A stretch of DNA of 64,000 nucleotides from Streptomyces sp. I05A-00742 (GTDB taxonomy: Bacteria > Actinomycetota > Actinomycetes > Streptomycetales > Streptomycetaceae): the NCBI RefSeq assembly GCF_013055795.1, contig NZ_JABETO010000015.1:99964-163963 (forward strand), given 5' to 3'. This document shows, piece by piece, positions 25,754 through 33,870 of this stretch. The first letter of the stretch is position 1, and each line of letters begins with the position of its first letter. The notes under the pieces were generated by a model that was given only the letters and a program-made list of their open reading frames with translations, was not told where the DNA came from and did no database searches. The position numbers and the translations under genes were made by a program.

Positions 25754-25777
25754 CGCACCGCCTGAGAGACTTCAGGC

Positions 25778-26722
25778 ATGGCGAACTCGGCGGAGCACGT
25801 ACGGCAGTTGATCACTTCACCCGGCTCCGCCGCATCCTGGACGGCCCTGCGTCAGGCCGCGAGCGAGGACCCTTCCGCGGCCCTGGAGCTGGGACACCTG
25901 ATGCTCCAAGTGTCCTGGTCCGCCACGCAGGTGACCGCACCCTCCAGCGGTTCGCCCGAGGCCGAGACACTGCTGCGCCACGCGGCATCGTCACGACCGG
26001 ACGACGCGCAGGCCGCCATCCTGCTGGCGACGCTGCTGTCCCTCCACTGCGACCAGATCGAGGACATCACCTTCGGCATGCGCCACCGCAAGCGCTGGGA
26101 GTCCGACAGCAGGCGACGGGCCGACGAAGCGTGCCGTCTCTACCAGGAAGCGCTCCGGACGGACCCGCGTTCCGGTGCCGCGGCCAGTGGGCTCGCCCGG
26201 CTGCTGCACCGGCACGGCGGCCTGGTGTCCCCGGGCGCGCCCAGCGCCGCCGACGCCGCGGCGGACGCTCTGACCATCACACCCGGTGAACCTGTCGCCC
26301 TGCGCGTGCTCGGCGAGACGTCCGATGGGGGCGGCCGGTCGCCGGAACGCGGCTTCCCGAAGAGCCCGTTCGATTACTTCGTCCTCGAAGTGGAGCTCAT
26401 CGTGTCCAACAGCGGGGAGTCGGTTCCCCGGTGCGTGGTGTTGCGCGACCTCGGCCAGGTCGCGGCGTTCGACACCCACGGAGGGGACGTCGCCAATGCC
26501 GTTGCCCATCGCTACGTGAACGGAACCGTGGTCGCCACCCACCGGGAGTCCCGCCTGTCCGGCAGGAGCCTCGGCCAGGTGGTCGCTGAACGGTACGCCG
26601 GCCGCGCCACGGTACCGGGCAGCCGGCCCCTCCCCGTCGGCCACCCGGTGCTCCACAAGGGCGAAGTCCTCAGCTATGGCGTCAACGGCGCGTGGGGAGC
26701 GACTGCCGCCGGAGGGCGGTGA
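25778..26722 (+). CDS. Hypothetical protein with TPR-like N-terminal part
   Basis: A 314-residue protein. The first 150 residues are helical with TPR-like spacing (LRQAASEDPSAALELGHLML, AQAAILLATLLSLHCDQ, ACRLYQEALRTDPRSGAAAS). The second half is beta-rich (DYFVLEVELIVSNSGESVPR, CVVLRDLGQVAAFDTHGGDV). No named family. It lies 24 bp after the previous small gene and may share its transcript. Confidence 0.65.
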   Translation: MANSAEHVRQLITSPGSAASWTALRQAASEDPSAALELGHLMLQVSWSATQVTAPSSGSPEAETLLRHAASSRPDDAQAAILLATLLSLHCDQIEDITFGMRHRKRWESDSRRRADEACRLYQEALRTDPRSGAAASGLARLLHRHGGLVSPGAPSAADAAADALTITPGEPVALRVLGETSDGGGRSPERGFPKSPFDYFVLEVELIVSNSGESVPRCVVLRDLGQVAAFDTHGGDVANAVAHRYVNGTVVATHRESRLSGRSLGQVVAERYAGRATVPGSRPLPVGHPVLHKGEVLSYGVNGAWGATAAGGR

Positions 26723-26953
26723 GGAAGGCGGGACGGTACGGCTCGTACACACGCCGGGGAGATCCAGGAGGCCGGCGACCGACGGGACTTCGCCGAGGTC
26801 CGCGAAGAGCTGGCGGGCCGGCTGGACGCGCGGGCGTGGACGACGGGGGACGGGCCGAAGGCGCGCTGTTCGACGCGGCGGCGGGCCGGCTGCACGAGAG
26901 CCGGGGGCTGCTGCCGGGGGCGAGCCCCGCCAGATCCCCGCCGGTCCCACCTC
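26723..26953. other. Convergent gap with faint coding remnant
   Basis: On the plus strand DFAEVREELAGRLDARAW (about 26785-26840) and, one frame over, EGALFDAAAGRLHESRGLL (about 26860-26915) look like neighbouring parts of one helical protein split by a frameshift. Too short to name. No terminator was found. Confidence 0.3.
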
Positions 26954-28132
26954 TCATGCTGCCGCAACGACCTGCGGACGCGCCCGCAGTCCTGGAGCGA
27001 GCGCCAGGGTCACAGCGACGGATGCGGTCGCCATGGCCGTCATCGCCACAGCAGGCGTGGTGAGTTCGGCGATGGTACCGGCGAGGAGGGCGCCGGTGCC
27101 CTGCAGGGTGAGCATGCCGGAGGCGTGCAAACCGAGTGCCTGACCGCTCAGCTCGTCGGGAGTCAGCTGCATCAGGCGTTCCTGGAGCAGGAGGCTCGCT
27201 GCGAAGCCGACGGACGCCAGGGTGACGGCGGCCAATGCGACGGAGAGCCCCGGTTCCAGGAAGAACAGCAGATAGGGGGCGGCGAGGAGCAGCCGCAGCG
27301 GGGCGCTGAGGCGTTCACGCCACCGCAGTGGGAGGAAGCGTCCCACGAGCGTGTCGCCCGCGAGCATGCCGAGAGCGGCACAGGCGAAGAAGAGCCCGGC
27401 GCGCTCGGGGGCGTAGGAGATATAGAGGGACTCGCATCCCGCGACGAGGCCGTTCGGGACCCACAGCGCCAGGTAGACGTAGCGGCGGGGTACGGACGCC
27501 CACAGACGGGTGTTGACGTGCCAGGTGGCGGCGATCGACGGCCGGCCGGTGGCACGGGGCGGCCGGTCGGTGAGGCCGAGGCGGGCCACAGCCGCGGCAG
27601 CCACATACAGCAGCGCACCGACGAGCAGCGCGCCACGCGGCGAAACCAGGGCGACGAGGACGCCACCAAGGGCGTAGCCGCAGATCTGCAGGGTGCCGAC
27701 AGCCATGTTGAGGACCGAACGGCCCAGCAGGTAGCCGTCCTTGGTGAGGATCTCGTTGAGCAGGCCGAAGCGGATCCCGCCACCCACCGAGGAGATCAGG
27801 CCTTGGACCGCCAGGACGGCGAAGACCGCCCACAACGTCAGGCCGGGAACCGCCGGGACGGCGGCAGCCACCGCGAGAGCCAGGGCGAGGCCGGTCATGG
27901 CGACCCGCGGACGAAGACGGTCGGCAGCCGACAGCAGGGTGGCCGCGCCGACGACCTGAGCGAGGGAAGGGCCGAACATCGCCAGTGCGGAGAGCAGCGG
28001 GGAGCCGGTGGCGGAGTGGACCAGGCTGCCCAGAGCCAGCCCGCTCACCGTGGAAGCAGCCACTGACAGTGCACTGGCGGCGAAGAGCGGCGTGAACTCC
28101 GGGGTGCGAAATACTTCTCGGTAAGTACGCAT
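26954..28132 (-). CDS. MFS transporter
   Basis: A 392-residue protein with ten to twelve hydrophobic helices (for example FGPSLAQVVGAATLLSAADR, LTLWAVFAVLAVQGLISSVG). The sequence between helices 2 and 3 keeps only a degenerate motif A (SAADRLRPRVAM). The layout resembles macrolide-efflux or lincomycin-type MFS proteins. It is divergent from an ArsR-type regulator with 60 bp between the starts, so this is probably a regulator-controlled exporter. The ribosome site is weak. The substrate is unknown. Confidence 0.85.
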   Translation of the reverse strand: MRTYREVFRTPEFTPLFAASALSVAASTVSGLALGSLVHSATGSPLLSALAMFGPSLAQVVGAATLLSAADRLRPRVAMTGLALALAVAAAVPAVPGLTLWAVFAVLAVQGLISSVGGGIRFGLLNEILTKDGYLLGRSVLNMAVGTLQICGYALGGVLVALVSPRGALLVGALLYVAAAAVARLGLTDRPPRATGRPSIAATWHVNTRLWASVPRRYVYLALWVPNGLVAGCESLYISYAPERAGLFFACAALGMLAGDTLVGRFLPLRWRERLSAPLRLLLAAPYLLFFLEPGLSVALAAVTLASVGFAASLLLQERLMQLTPDELSGQALGLHASGMLTLQGTGALLAGTIAELTTPAVAMTAMATASVAVTLALAPGLRARPQVVAAA

Positions 28133-28170
28133 GACGGGGAGTGTCCGAGCAGCCGCCGTGGCGCTGTTAA

Positions 28171-28192
28171 TGTTTCGCGGGGAGGCGAAACA
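28171..28192. promoter_or_regulatory. Perfect inverted repeat covering the ArsR gene's ribosome site
   Basis: TGTTTCGC (28171-28178) and GCGAAACA (28185-28192) are perfect 8-bp arms with GGGGAG between them. The next base begins the ATG of the ArsR gene, so the loop is its Shine-Dalgarno sequence. It can act as an operator for the ArsR dimer over both divergent promoters, or as an mRNA hairpin. Confidence 0.75.
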
Positions 28193-29191
28193 ATGGGGCT
28201 CTGGCTGCTCGACACGGACACCCTGGCTCGCAGCCGGTTCGTGATCTCGCCCCTGGCCGAAACCTTCGCCACACTCATCGACCTGGAAGAGGCCGTCGCC
28301 TCCCACCCGGCACAACAGAAGTGGCTGGACGCTCACCTGCGCGGCTACCGCGAGCAGCTGGGCCGGGACCCGGTGGCGGCGGCCGTGATCCGGGCCGGCT
28401 ACCGTCCCGGCTGGATCGCCGACTTCCTCCTTCCGGCCCCGGTGGGCGACGGGAGCCCTCACATCGACGAGGAACTGCACCGCGTCCGGACCACCCCCTC
28501 CGCAAGCGCCCGCGCCGACCTGGCAACGGCCCTGGGCGGCGGGCCCCTCCCACCCCTGCTGTACCGCGATGACCTCCCCGAACGCGCTGCCGCCCTGCTG
28601 GAGTGGGTGTGGACCCGCACAGTCCTTCCGGACTGGGAGCGGCGCCGCCGCATCCTGGAAGCCGATATCGTCGCCCGCACCCGGCAGTTGAGCGAGGGTG
28701 GCTGGGCCACAGCCCTCGACGGCCTGCGCCCCCGTACTCGCTGGCTGGGCGAGGGCCAACTGCAGATCAACGCCCACGACTACCCGCCCCGCGACATTGC
28801 CGGGGCGCAGCTCCTGTTCGTCCCCGTCACCCCCCGCAGCGCCTGGGTGACCTGGGACGAACCCCATCGGTACGCCGTGGTGTATCCGTGTTCAGGCGTG
28901 CTGACCGGGCAGGAGGACCGTCCGGCGCCCCACGCGCTGCGCGCCCTGCTCGGTCCGCAACGGGCACGGGCCCTCACCCTCCTGAGCACTCCGATGAGCA
29001 CCACCCAACTGGTAGCACTGACCGGCCTGGCACTGGGCTCCGTAGGAAGGCACCTGAAGGTACTGCTGGACGCGGGACTCGTCCGGCGGCGGCGCGCAGG
29101 GCGGTCGGTGCTGTACTACCGCAGCGAAGCGGGGGACCAATTGGTCGAGGCTGCCCGCCACGGCCGATCAGGGCATCCTGTCGCAGGATGA
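28193..29191 (+). CDS. ArsR-family regulator with N-terminal effector-like domain (DUF5937 type)
   Basis: A 332-residue regulator. Residues 1-230 form a conserved Actinobacterial domain (opening VISPLAETFATLIDLEEAVA, later ETHYPR-like DYPPRDIAGAQLLFVP). Residues about 260-320 hold the winged helix: LLSTPMSTTQLVALTGLALG, SVGRHLKVLLDAGLVRRRRA, GRSVLYYRS. The metal Cys of classic ArsR proteins is absent, so the signal is probably not a metal. The neighbouring exporter is the expected target, and the repeat over its own start suggests autoregulation. Confidence 0.85.
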   Translation: MGLWLLDTDTLARSRFVISPLAETFATLIDLEEAVASHPAQQKWLDAHLRGYREQLGRDPVAAAVIRAGYRPGWIADFLLPAPVGDGSPHIDEELHRVRTTPSASARADLATALGGGPLPPLLYRDDLPERAAALLEWVWTRTVLPDWERRRRILEADIVARTRQLSEGGWATALDGLRPRTRWLGEGQLQINAHDYPPRDIAGAQLLFVPVTPRSAWVTWDEPHRYAVVYPCSGVLTGQEDRPAPHALRALLGPQRARALTLLSTPMSTTQLVALTGLALGSVGRHLKVLLDAGLVRRRRAGRSVLYYRSEAGDQLVEAARHGRSGHPVAG

Positions 29192-29204
29192 CAGCCGGGC
29201 GAGG

Positions 29205-29600
29205 CCCGTCTCCGGGCAGGCATCGCGAGGGCCGACGACTTGGCCGGGGCCGGGGCGGCGGTGGGTGACGAACACCGGCTCGCGGCTGCGGCCGCGCAGC
29301 AGTCGGGGCGGGAGCCGGGCGGTGTCGGCGTCCCCGTAGACAGTCTCCGGCACGAAGTCCTCGCGTGTCCGACCCGGCGGCGTGCCTTGCTCCGGGCGTC
29401 CTTGGCCTTCACGGGGCAACGGCGCGCGGTGAGGTCCAAGTCCTCGAAGTTCACGCCGAGGATCTCCTCCGCGCGGGCGGCGGCTCGTTGAGCATCCGCC
29501 ACAGCGTCTTCTCCCGCAGGTGGACTTCGCGCCGGGCGATCAGCCGGTCGACGGCCATCGACCCCAGCGGGCCCTCTCCGATCCGCTCCGCGTTCTTGCC
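29205..29600 (-). pseudogene. Tyrosine-recombinase-type integrase remnant, multiply frameshifted
   Basis: Three successive minus-strand frames join into one integrase-like sequence: LIARREVHLREKTLWRMLNE, then ARAEEILGVNFEDLDLTARR and PVKAKDARSKARRRVGHAR, then EDFVPETVYGDADTARLPPR and LRGRSREPVFVTHRRPGPG. The AR-AEEILG step is the place of the first catalytic Arg of tyrosine recombinases. Frame changes fall near 29485 and 29360. The N-terminal domain and the catalytic HxxR...Y end are not found. It is a dead fragment, probably from an old integrative element. Confidence 0.65.
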
Positions 29601-29606
29601 GAACGG

Positions 29607-29777
29607 GTGACGTCGACGCCCCCTCCCCCGCCGGACCGGGCCACCCTCCCCGGCCGCTGCGCGGAGTGCCTGCGCATCAGGACGGAGTACTACAAGGCGT
29701 CCGGGGCGGGCGACCGGCGCGCCGCCACCGCCTTGACGGTCACGATGGGCCGCCACCAGAGGGCAGCGCACACATGA
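29607..29777 (+). CDS. Small conserved Streptomyces protein
   Basis: A 56-residue frame from GTG: CAECLRIRTEYYKASGAGDR, RAATALTVTMGRHQRAAHT. The CAEC pair, the YY-x-A pattern and the final MGxHQRAAH match a short protein common next to Streptomyces regulators and mobile-element genes. The Cys pair and a His could bind zinc. Its stop overlaps the next start (ATGA). Confidence 0.55.
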   Translation: MTSTPPPPPDRATLPGRCAECLRIRTEYYKASGAGDRRAATALTVTMGRHQRAAHT

Positions 29778-30010
29778 GGGGCATCACACCGGCGAACTGT
29801 CGTCACCCGGCCACCGGATGGGAGGAGGCTGGGCACGTCATCACGTGCTCGGCGTGCGGTGTGCGCCGGTTCCCGGTCTGTGCGGCGCTGTGGTGGTCGG
29901 CCGGAGAGCGCCGGGCGGCAGGGGCGTGCACGGCGCTCGATATCCATCGGGAAGGAATGGCTGCACGCCGCACACACATAGGCGAACCATCGCGCGTCGA
30001 GGTGAATTGA
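29774..30010 (+). CDS. Small Cys/His-containing protein
   Basis: A 78-residue protein coupled to the preceding one by ATGA overlap. It has CRHPATGWEEAGHVITCSAC, then a Cys-Ala-Ala-Leu-Trp stretch; the CxH and CxxC spacing suggests a small zinc-binding fold. No named family. Expression with the previous gene is expected from the overlap. Confidence 0.5.
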   Translation: MRGITPANCRHPATGWEEAGHVITCSACGVRRFPVCAALWWSAGERRAAGACTALDIHREGMAARRTHIGEPSRVEVN

Positions 30011-30062
30011 CCGGCTGTCGAGGCGTGAAGAGCGGCCCGGGGGCAGGCGCTCCGTACAGATG

Positions 30063-30082
30063 CCGGCACCGGACGGTGCCGG
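30063..30082. promoter_or_regulatory. Perfect inverted repeat upstream of the 30104 gene
   Basis: CCGGCACCG and CGGTGCCGG are perfect 9-bp arms with a 2-bp centre, ending 21 bp before the ATG. It could be an operator or the terminator of the small genes upstream; no T run follows. Confidence 0.5.
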
Positions 30083-30103
30083 TGAATGTCAGGGGAGGAA
30101 CAC

Positions 30104-30637
30104 ATGGCGACTGATCCCTCGACCGGACTGCAAGGGATCGACCCGAACGCCTGGGAGGAACTGGCCCGGGCGGCAAGCAAACTCAAGAAGGATGATGAGC
30201 CCGACACGACCGCCGAGGAGCTGAAGCAGCTCTATATCGCGGACGCCCAGTACGCCGAGGACCACCCGGAGAAGGGCCCTCGGATCATCACGTCCCCGCC
30301 GGCCGGCAGCGACGACGAGTGGCCCTGGGAATTCAAGATCCTCGGTCCGCTGAGCGTCTACGGCGGCATCGTGTTCAAGAGTGACTCCCACGGATGGACG
30401 GCCAAGGCCGGCGTCGGCCTCAAGCTGAGCGGTAAGTCCGTCTGGTTCGAGGGTTTCAGCCTCAGCACCAAGATGCGCAGCATCAGCTGGAACCCGAGCC
30501 TCTGGGTGGTCCGGGGGAACCTCACCGTGGGGATTCGCGGCGACAACAACTGCCTCTTCGCGAAGGGCGAGGGCTGCTACTGGTGGGGCAGCTGGCACTG
30601 CGCCGGGTTCGACGAGACGCTCAAGTGCTTCAGCTGA
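30104..30637 (+). CDS. Hypothetical aromatic-rich beta protein
   Basis: A 177-residue protein with an acidic helical N-terminal third (AWEELARAASKLKKDDEP, AEELKQLYIADAQYAEDHPE) and a beta-rich remainder with alternating hydrophobic strands and many Trp (LGPLSVYGGIVFKSDSHGW, GKSVWFEGFSLSTKM, CYWWGSWHCAGF with paired Cys). The ATG follows GGGGAGGAACAC, a strong site. The gene is flanked by an inverted repeat and a strong terminator, so it is a single-gene unit. No signal peptide. I do not recognise it; the strand pattern would suit a small barrel or lectin-like fold. Confidence 0.7.
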   Translation: MATDPSTGLQGIDPNAWEELARAASKLKKDDEPDTTAEELKQLYIADAQYAEDHPEKGPRIITSPPAGSDDEWPWEFKILGPLSVYGGIVFKSDSHGWTAKAGVGLKLSGKSVWFEGFSLSTKMRSISWNPSLWVVRGNLTVGIRGDNNCLFAKGEGCYWWGSWHCAGFDETLKCFS

Positions 30638-30700
30638 CGCAGGCTTGACGCAGGCCTTGCGAAGGCCTTGCGAACGCCTGAGGAACCCCCGCGCAGCACG

Positions 30701-30739
30701 GACGAGCCGGAGCCGGAGCCCTTTCGGCTCCGGCTCGTC
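30701..30739 (+). terminator. Strong hairpin terminator
   Basis: A 15-bp perfect stem (30701-30715 with 30725-30739) with a 9-nt loop, followed by CTTGTG. It lies 63 bp after the 30104-30637 gene and before the GNAT gene. Confidence 0.75.
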
Positions 30740-30908
30740 CTTGTGCCCGGCCCCGGGGAGGGAGCCCTGGAAAAGGCGTTGGCGGCAGCGCCGCCGGTCC
30801 GGCTACGGTGCTCGAACTGATCGCCCTCGCAGGAGCCCGCTTCGAACGCGATATATGAATGCGGCATACGAACGCGGCATGCTCAGGGGCCCCAGAGCTG
30901 GAGGCAGC

Positions 30909-31424
30909 GTGTCCACCCTCGTTCCCCGGACCATCGACACCGACCGGCTGACGCTCCTCCCTCTGTCGGTCGAGCACGCCGACGAGATGGCCGAGGCGCT
31001 GTCCGACCCCGGGTTGCATGCCTTCATCGGAGGGGCTCCGGCCGCCGCGCAGGATCTGCGCACCCGCTACGCACGCCTGGTCGCCGGCTCGCCCGACCCG
31101 GCTGTCGCCTGGTGCAACTGGGTGATACGGCTGCGCGACGAGGCCTGCCTGACGGGCACGGTCCAGGCGACGGTCACCGAGGGCGACCAGGGGCGGGAGA
31201 CGGAGATCTCCTGGGTCGTGGGGACTCCGTGGCAGCGGCGCGACATCGCCACCGAAGCGGCCCGGGGGCTGGTGGCCTGGCTCGGAGAGCACGGCGTGCG
31301 AACGGTCGTCGCCCACATACATCCCGATCACACGGCATCGGCCGCCGTCGCCGCCGCCACCGGTCTCGCCTCCACCGGCCAGTGGCACGAGGGAGAGATC
31401 AAATGGCAGCTGGCGGTCGGCTGA
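30909..31424 (+). CDS. GNAT family N-acetyltransferase
   Basis: A 171-residue RimJ/RimL-like protein: TIDTDRLTLLPLSVEHADEM, the CoA loop region VVGTPWQRRDIATEAARGLV and the C-terminal AHIHPDHTASAAVAAATGL. The usual Arg/Gly pyrophosphate loop reads WQRRDIA rather than QGKGYA, a mild departure. GTG was chosen because GGAGGCAGC precedes it and the domain begins there; two upstream ATGs are in frame. The acceptor is unknown. Confidence 0.85.
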   Translation: MSTLVPRTIDTDRLTLLPLSVEHADEMAEALSDPGLHAFIGGAPAAAQDLRTRYARLVAGSPDPAVAWCNWVIRLRDEACLTGTVQATVTEGDQGRETEISWVVGTPWQRRDIATEAARGLVAWLGEHGVRTVVAHIHPDHTASAAVAAATGLASTGQWHEGEIKWQLAVG

Positions 31425-31558
31425 CCGTCGCGGCCCGGGTCATGCCCCCGCCCGGGTGACGGGCGGTCCGCAGCCGGATGGCGGGGGCGGGCGGCCGTTT
31501 CGCGTCGTACGTCCGGTGGTACCCCTGCCGCATCCCCGGAGCAGGTGGAGGTGACGGG

Positions 31559-32236
31559 ATGACCGAGACCGTGGGAGTGGCCGAGGCGGAGCGCGGGAGC
31601 GGTGTGCCGCGGGCGACCGCGACGACGGCGGTGACACTGGCGACGCAGATGTGCCGGTTCGACGACGTGCTCGGCGCGGCGGCGGCCGACCGGCTGCTGG
31701 AGGAGGGGTGCCACGCGCTGATGGCGGAGGTGCGGGGGCAGGGGGCGGGGGCGGAGGCCGTGGTGCCGCCGACGTGGCGGTGCGCGGACCAAACGGCGCG
31801 GTTCCCTTCGCTGGCCGCCGTGGTGACCCGGCTGTCGCCGATGGTGATGACGATGCTGGGGGTGCCCGTCACGGACGCCCGGGTGTCGTTCGGCTTCACG
31901 ATGCACAACGAGCTGCCCGCCGACGACCGGCAGCAGGAGCCGCCGGTGCGCGACTCCGCGGGCGCGGGGGATCCGCGCCGGATCGCGTTCCTCTACCACC
32001 TGCACCGCAGGCCGCGCGGGTTCACGGGCGGCCAGACCCGGATCTACGACACGACGGTCCGCGAGGGGCACCCGGGCATCGCGGAGTCGTTCCGGGACGT
32101 GCAGCCGGACCACGACTCCCTGGTCTTCTTCCCGGCGGACGCCTGGTATCAGGTGCGGCCCGTGAACTCCCCGTCGGCGAAGCTGCTCGACAGCCGGTTC
32201 GCCTTCCACGGCTGGCTCGGCACGACCTCCCAGTGA
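31559..32236 (+). CDS. 2-oxoglutarate/Fe(II) oxygenase-like protein with altered metal triad
   Basis: A 225-residue double-stranded beta-helix protein of the prolyl-hydroxylase type: IAFLYHLHRRPRGFTGGQTR, DHDSLVFFPADAWYQVRPV and LLDSRFAFHGWLG. The 2OG-binding Arg is Arg213. The proximal ligands would be His116 and Glu118 (MHNE, an HxE variant). The distal ligand, His in relatives (FPSDSWHEV), is Tyr197 here. It either uses a changed metal site or is inactive. ATG after GGAGGTGACGGG. Only 13 bp separate it from the glycosyltransferase gene, so the two form an operon. Confidence 0.8.
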   Translation: MTETVGVAEAERGSGVPRATATTAVTLATQMCRFDDVLGAAAADRLLEEGCHALMAEVRGQGAGAEAVVPPTWRCADQTARFPSLAAVVTRLSPMVMTMLGVPVTDARVSFGFTMHNELPADDRQQEPPVRDSAGAGDPRRIAFLYHLHRRPRGFTGGQTRIYDTTVREGHPGIAESFRDVQPDHDSLVFFPADAWYQVRPVNSPSAKLLDSRFAFHGWLGTTSQ

Positions 32237-32249
32237 GCGGGGACACCTC

Positions 32250-33644
32250 ATGGCCACTGCGGCACCCGCGCGTCTGACCGTCGGCACGGCGGTCCACGAC
32301 GACTACGACGGCGCGTACTTCACCCTCCTCTCCCTCCGCCTCCACCACCCCGAGGTCGCCGACCGCGTCGACCTGCTCCTCGTGGACGGCGATCCGGACG
32401 GCCCGACGTCCGCCGGTCTGCGGGCGATGGAGGGAACGGTCCCGGGCCTGCGGTACGTGCCCGTCGGGCATGTGCGCGGGACGGCGCTCCGGGACCTGGT
32501 GTTCCGTGAGGCGCGGACCGAGTGGGTGCTGTGCGTGGACTCCCACGTGCTGCTCGCCCCCGGCGCCCTCGCCCGCCTCCTGGCGTACGCCGACGAGCAC
32601 CCGCAGTCGCGCGACCTGCTCCAGGGGCCGCTGCTCGGCGACGACCTGCGCACCATGCGGACGCATCTGGACCCGGTGTTCGACGGCACGTCGTTCGGTA
32701 CGTGGGGGTGCGACCCGCGCGGGGCGGACCCGGATGCCCCGCCGTTCGAGATCGGGATGCAGGGGCTCGGGCTGTTCGCCTGCCGCAAGGAGGTCTGGCC
32801 GGGGTTCAATCCGCGGCTGCGGGGCCAGGGGGCGGAGGAGGGCTACCTGCACAAGAAGTTCCGGGCGGCGGGCGCCCGGGCGCTGTGCCTGCCGTTCCTG
32901 CGCTGGACCCGCCGCACCGTCCGGCCGCACGGCACGGCCCTTCCCGCGGACACCGCGGACCGCTGCCGCGACCACCTCCTCGCCTGGGAGGAGGCGGGCA
33001 TGGCCGTCGAGCCGGTCCTCGACCACTACCGCGAGCGCTGCGGGGACATCGTGGACAGCTGGCTGGCGGACCACGCCGCCGAACGGAGCCACCCGCTCGA
33101 CCACTTCGACGCGCTGGTGTGCGTCAACGCCGACGCCGAACCGCACCGCTGGGTCGCGGCCAACCGCCGCTTCCGCCGCCTCGGCATCGCCGGCCGCGTC
33201 CGGCGGCTGCCGGCCGCCGCCGTGCCCGGCGACCCCTCGGCCGCCCACGCCCTGTCGCACCGCACGGCCGTCGCCCAGGCCCGGCAGCAGGAGCTCCGGC
33301 ACGTGCTGGTCTTCGAGGACGACGTCGTCTTCTGCCACGACGCGTCCAGCGTCCTCAGGGCCCATGTCGCGGAGCTCGCCGACCGGCGGTGGACCGTCTG
33401 CCGGTTCGGCGGTTCCGCGGTCGCGTACCACGCGCGGGCCTTCGAGCGGCTGCTGGCCGAACTCCCCTCGGACGAGGCGGGGATGCGGGCCTGGTCGGCG
33501 GGGCACGGTGGGCTGGAACAGTTCTGCGCCCGGCAGTTCGGGGACACGCTGGTCCGGGTCTCCCCCGCCGTGACGTCCCGCGAGCGGGCGGACCTGGCGG
33601 CCGTCTCGGCGACGCATCGGGCTGCGGGCGCGCGGATGGGGTGA
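32250..33644 (+). CDS. Two-domain glycosyltransferase (GT2-like + GT25-like)
   Basis: A 464-residue protein with two transferase-like halves. Residues about 10-230: LTVGTAVHDDYDGAYFTLLS, TEWVLCVDSHVLLAPGAL (DSH in the DXD position) and LFACRKEVWPGFNPRLRGQG with GAEEGYLH, a GT2/GT-A pattern like polypeptide GalNAc transferases. Residues about 270-450: DALVCVNADAEPHRWVAANR, HALSHRTAVAQARQQELRHV and LVFEDDVVF, the GT25/LPS-type core with EDD. No membrane segment. Together with the upstream oxygenase it suggests hydroxylation followed by glycosylation of a peptide or other acceptor; this is inference. Confidence 0.8.
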   Translation: MATAAPARLTVGTAVHDDYDGAYFTLLSLRLHHPEVADRVDLLLVDGDPDGPTSAGLRAMEGTVPGLRYVPVGHVRGTALRDLVFREARTEWVLCVDSHVLLAPGALARLLAYADEHPQSRDLLQGPLLGDDLRTMRTHLDPVFDGTSFGTWGCDPRGADPDAPPFEIGMQGLGLFACRKEVWPGFNPRLRGQGAEEGYLHKKFRAAGARALCLPFLRWTRRTVRPHGTALPADTADRCRDHLLAWEEAGMAVEPVLDHYRERCGDIVDSWLADHAAERSHPLDHFDALVCVNADAEPHRWVAANRRFRRLGIAGRVRRLPAAAVPGDPSAAHALSHRTAVAQARQQELRHVLVFEDDVVFCHDASSVLRAHVAELADRRWTVCRFGGSAVAYHARAFERLLAELPSDEAGMRAWSAGHGGLEQFCARQFGDTLVRVSPAVTSRERADLAAVSATHRAAGARMG

Positions 33645-33661
33645 CACGCCGGCCAAGGTCT

Positions 33662-33860
33662 GTCCGGTGGGTCCTTCCCCGGGGGGTGCCCCGCGCCCCC
33701 TTGAAACCGCGCTTCGCGCGGTTGTCCTCAAGCGCCGGACGGGCTGAAGTCAGCCCGTCCGGCGCTTGAGGACGCGCGCCGCAGGCGCGCTCTGGGGGTG
33801 CGGGGGCTTGCCCCCGCAAGAAACGGTGAAAGGGAGGGACCGGGGCAGGACCCACCGGAC
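33662..33860. repeat. Composite palindromic intergenic element
   Basis: Outer 14-bp inverted arms (GTCCGGTGGGTCCT at 33662 and its complement at 33847) enclose four perfect hairpins: AACCGCGC/GCGCGGTT near 33706, a 23-bp stem with a 4-nt loop (33724-33746 with 33751-33773), GCGCGCC/GGCGCGC near 33774 and TGCGGGGGC/GCCCCCGCA near 33798. It lies between convergent genes (glycosyltransferase and LysR) and can end transcription from both sides. The long stem is of the kind repeated in many Streptomyces intergenic spacers. Confidence 0.85.
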
Positions 33861-33870
33861 ACGCCCGCGC

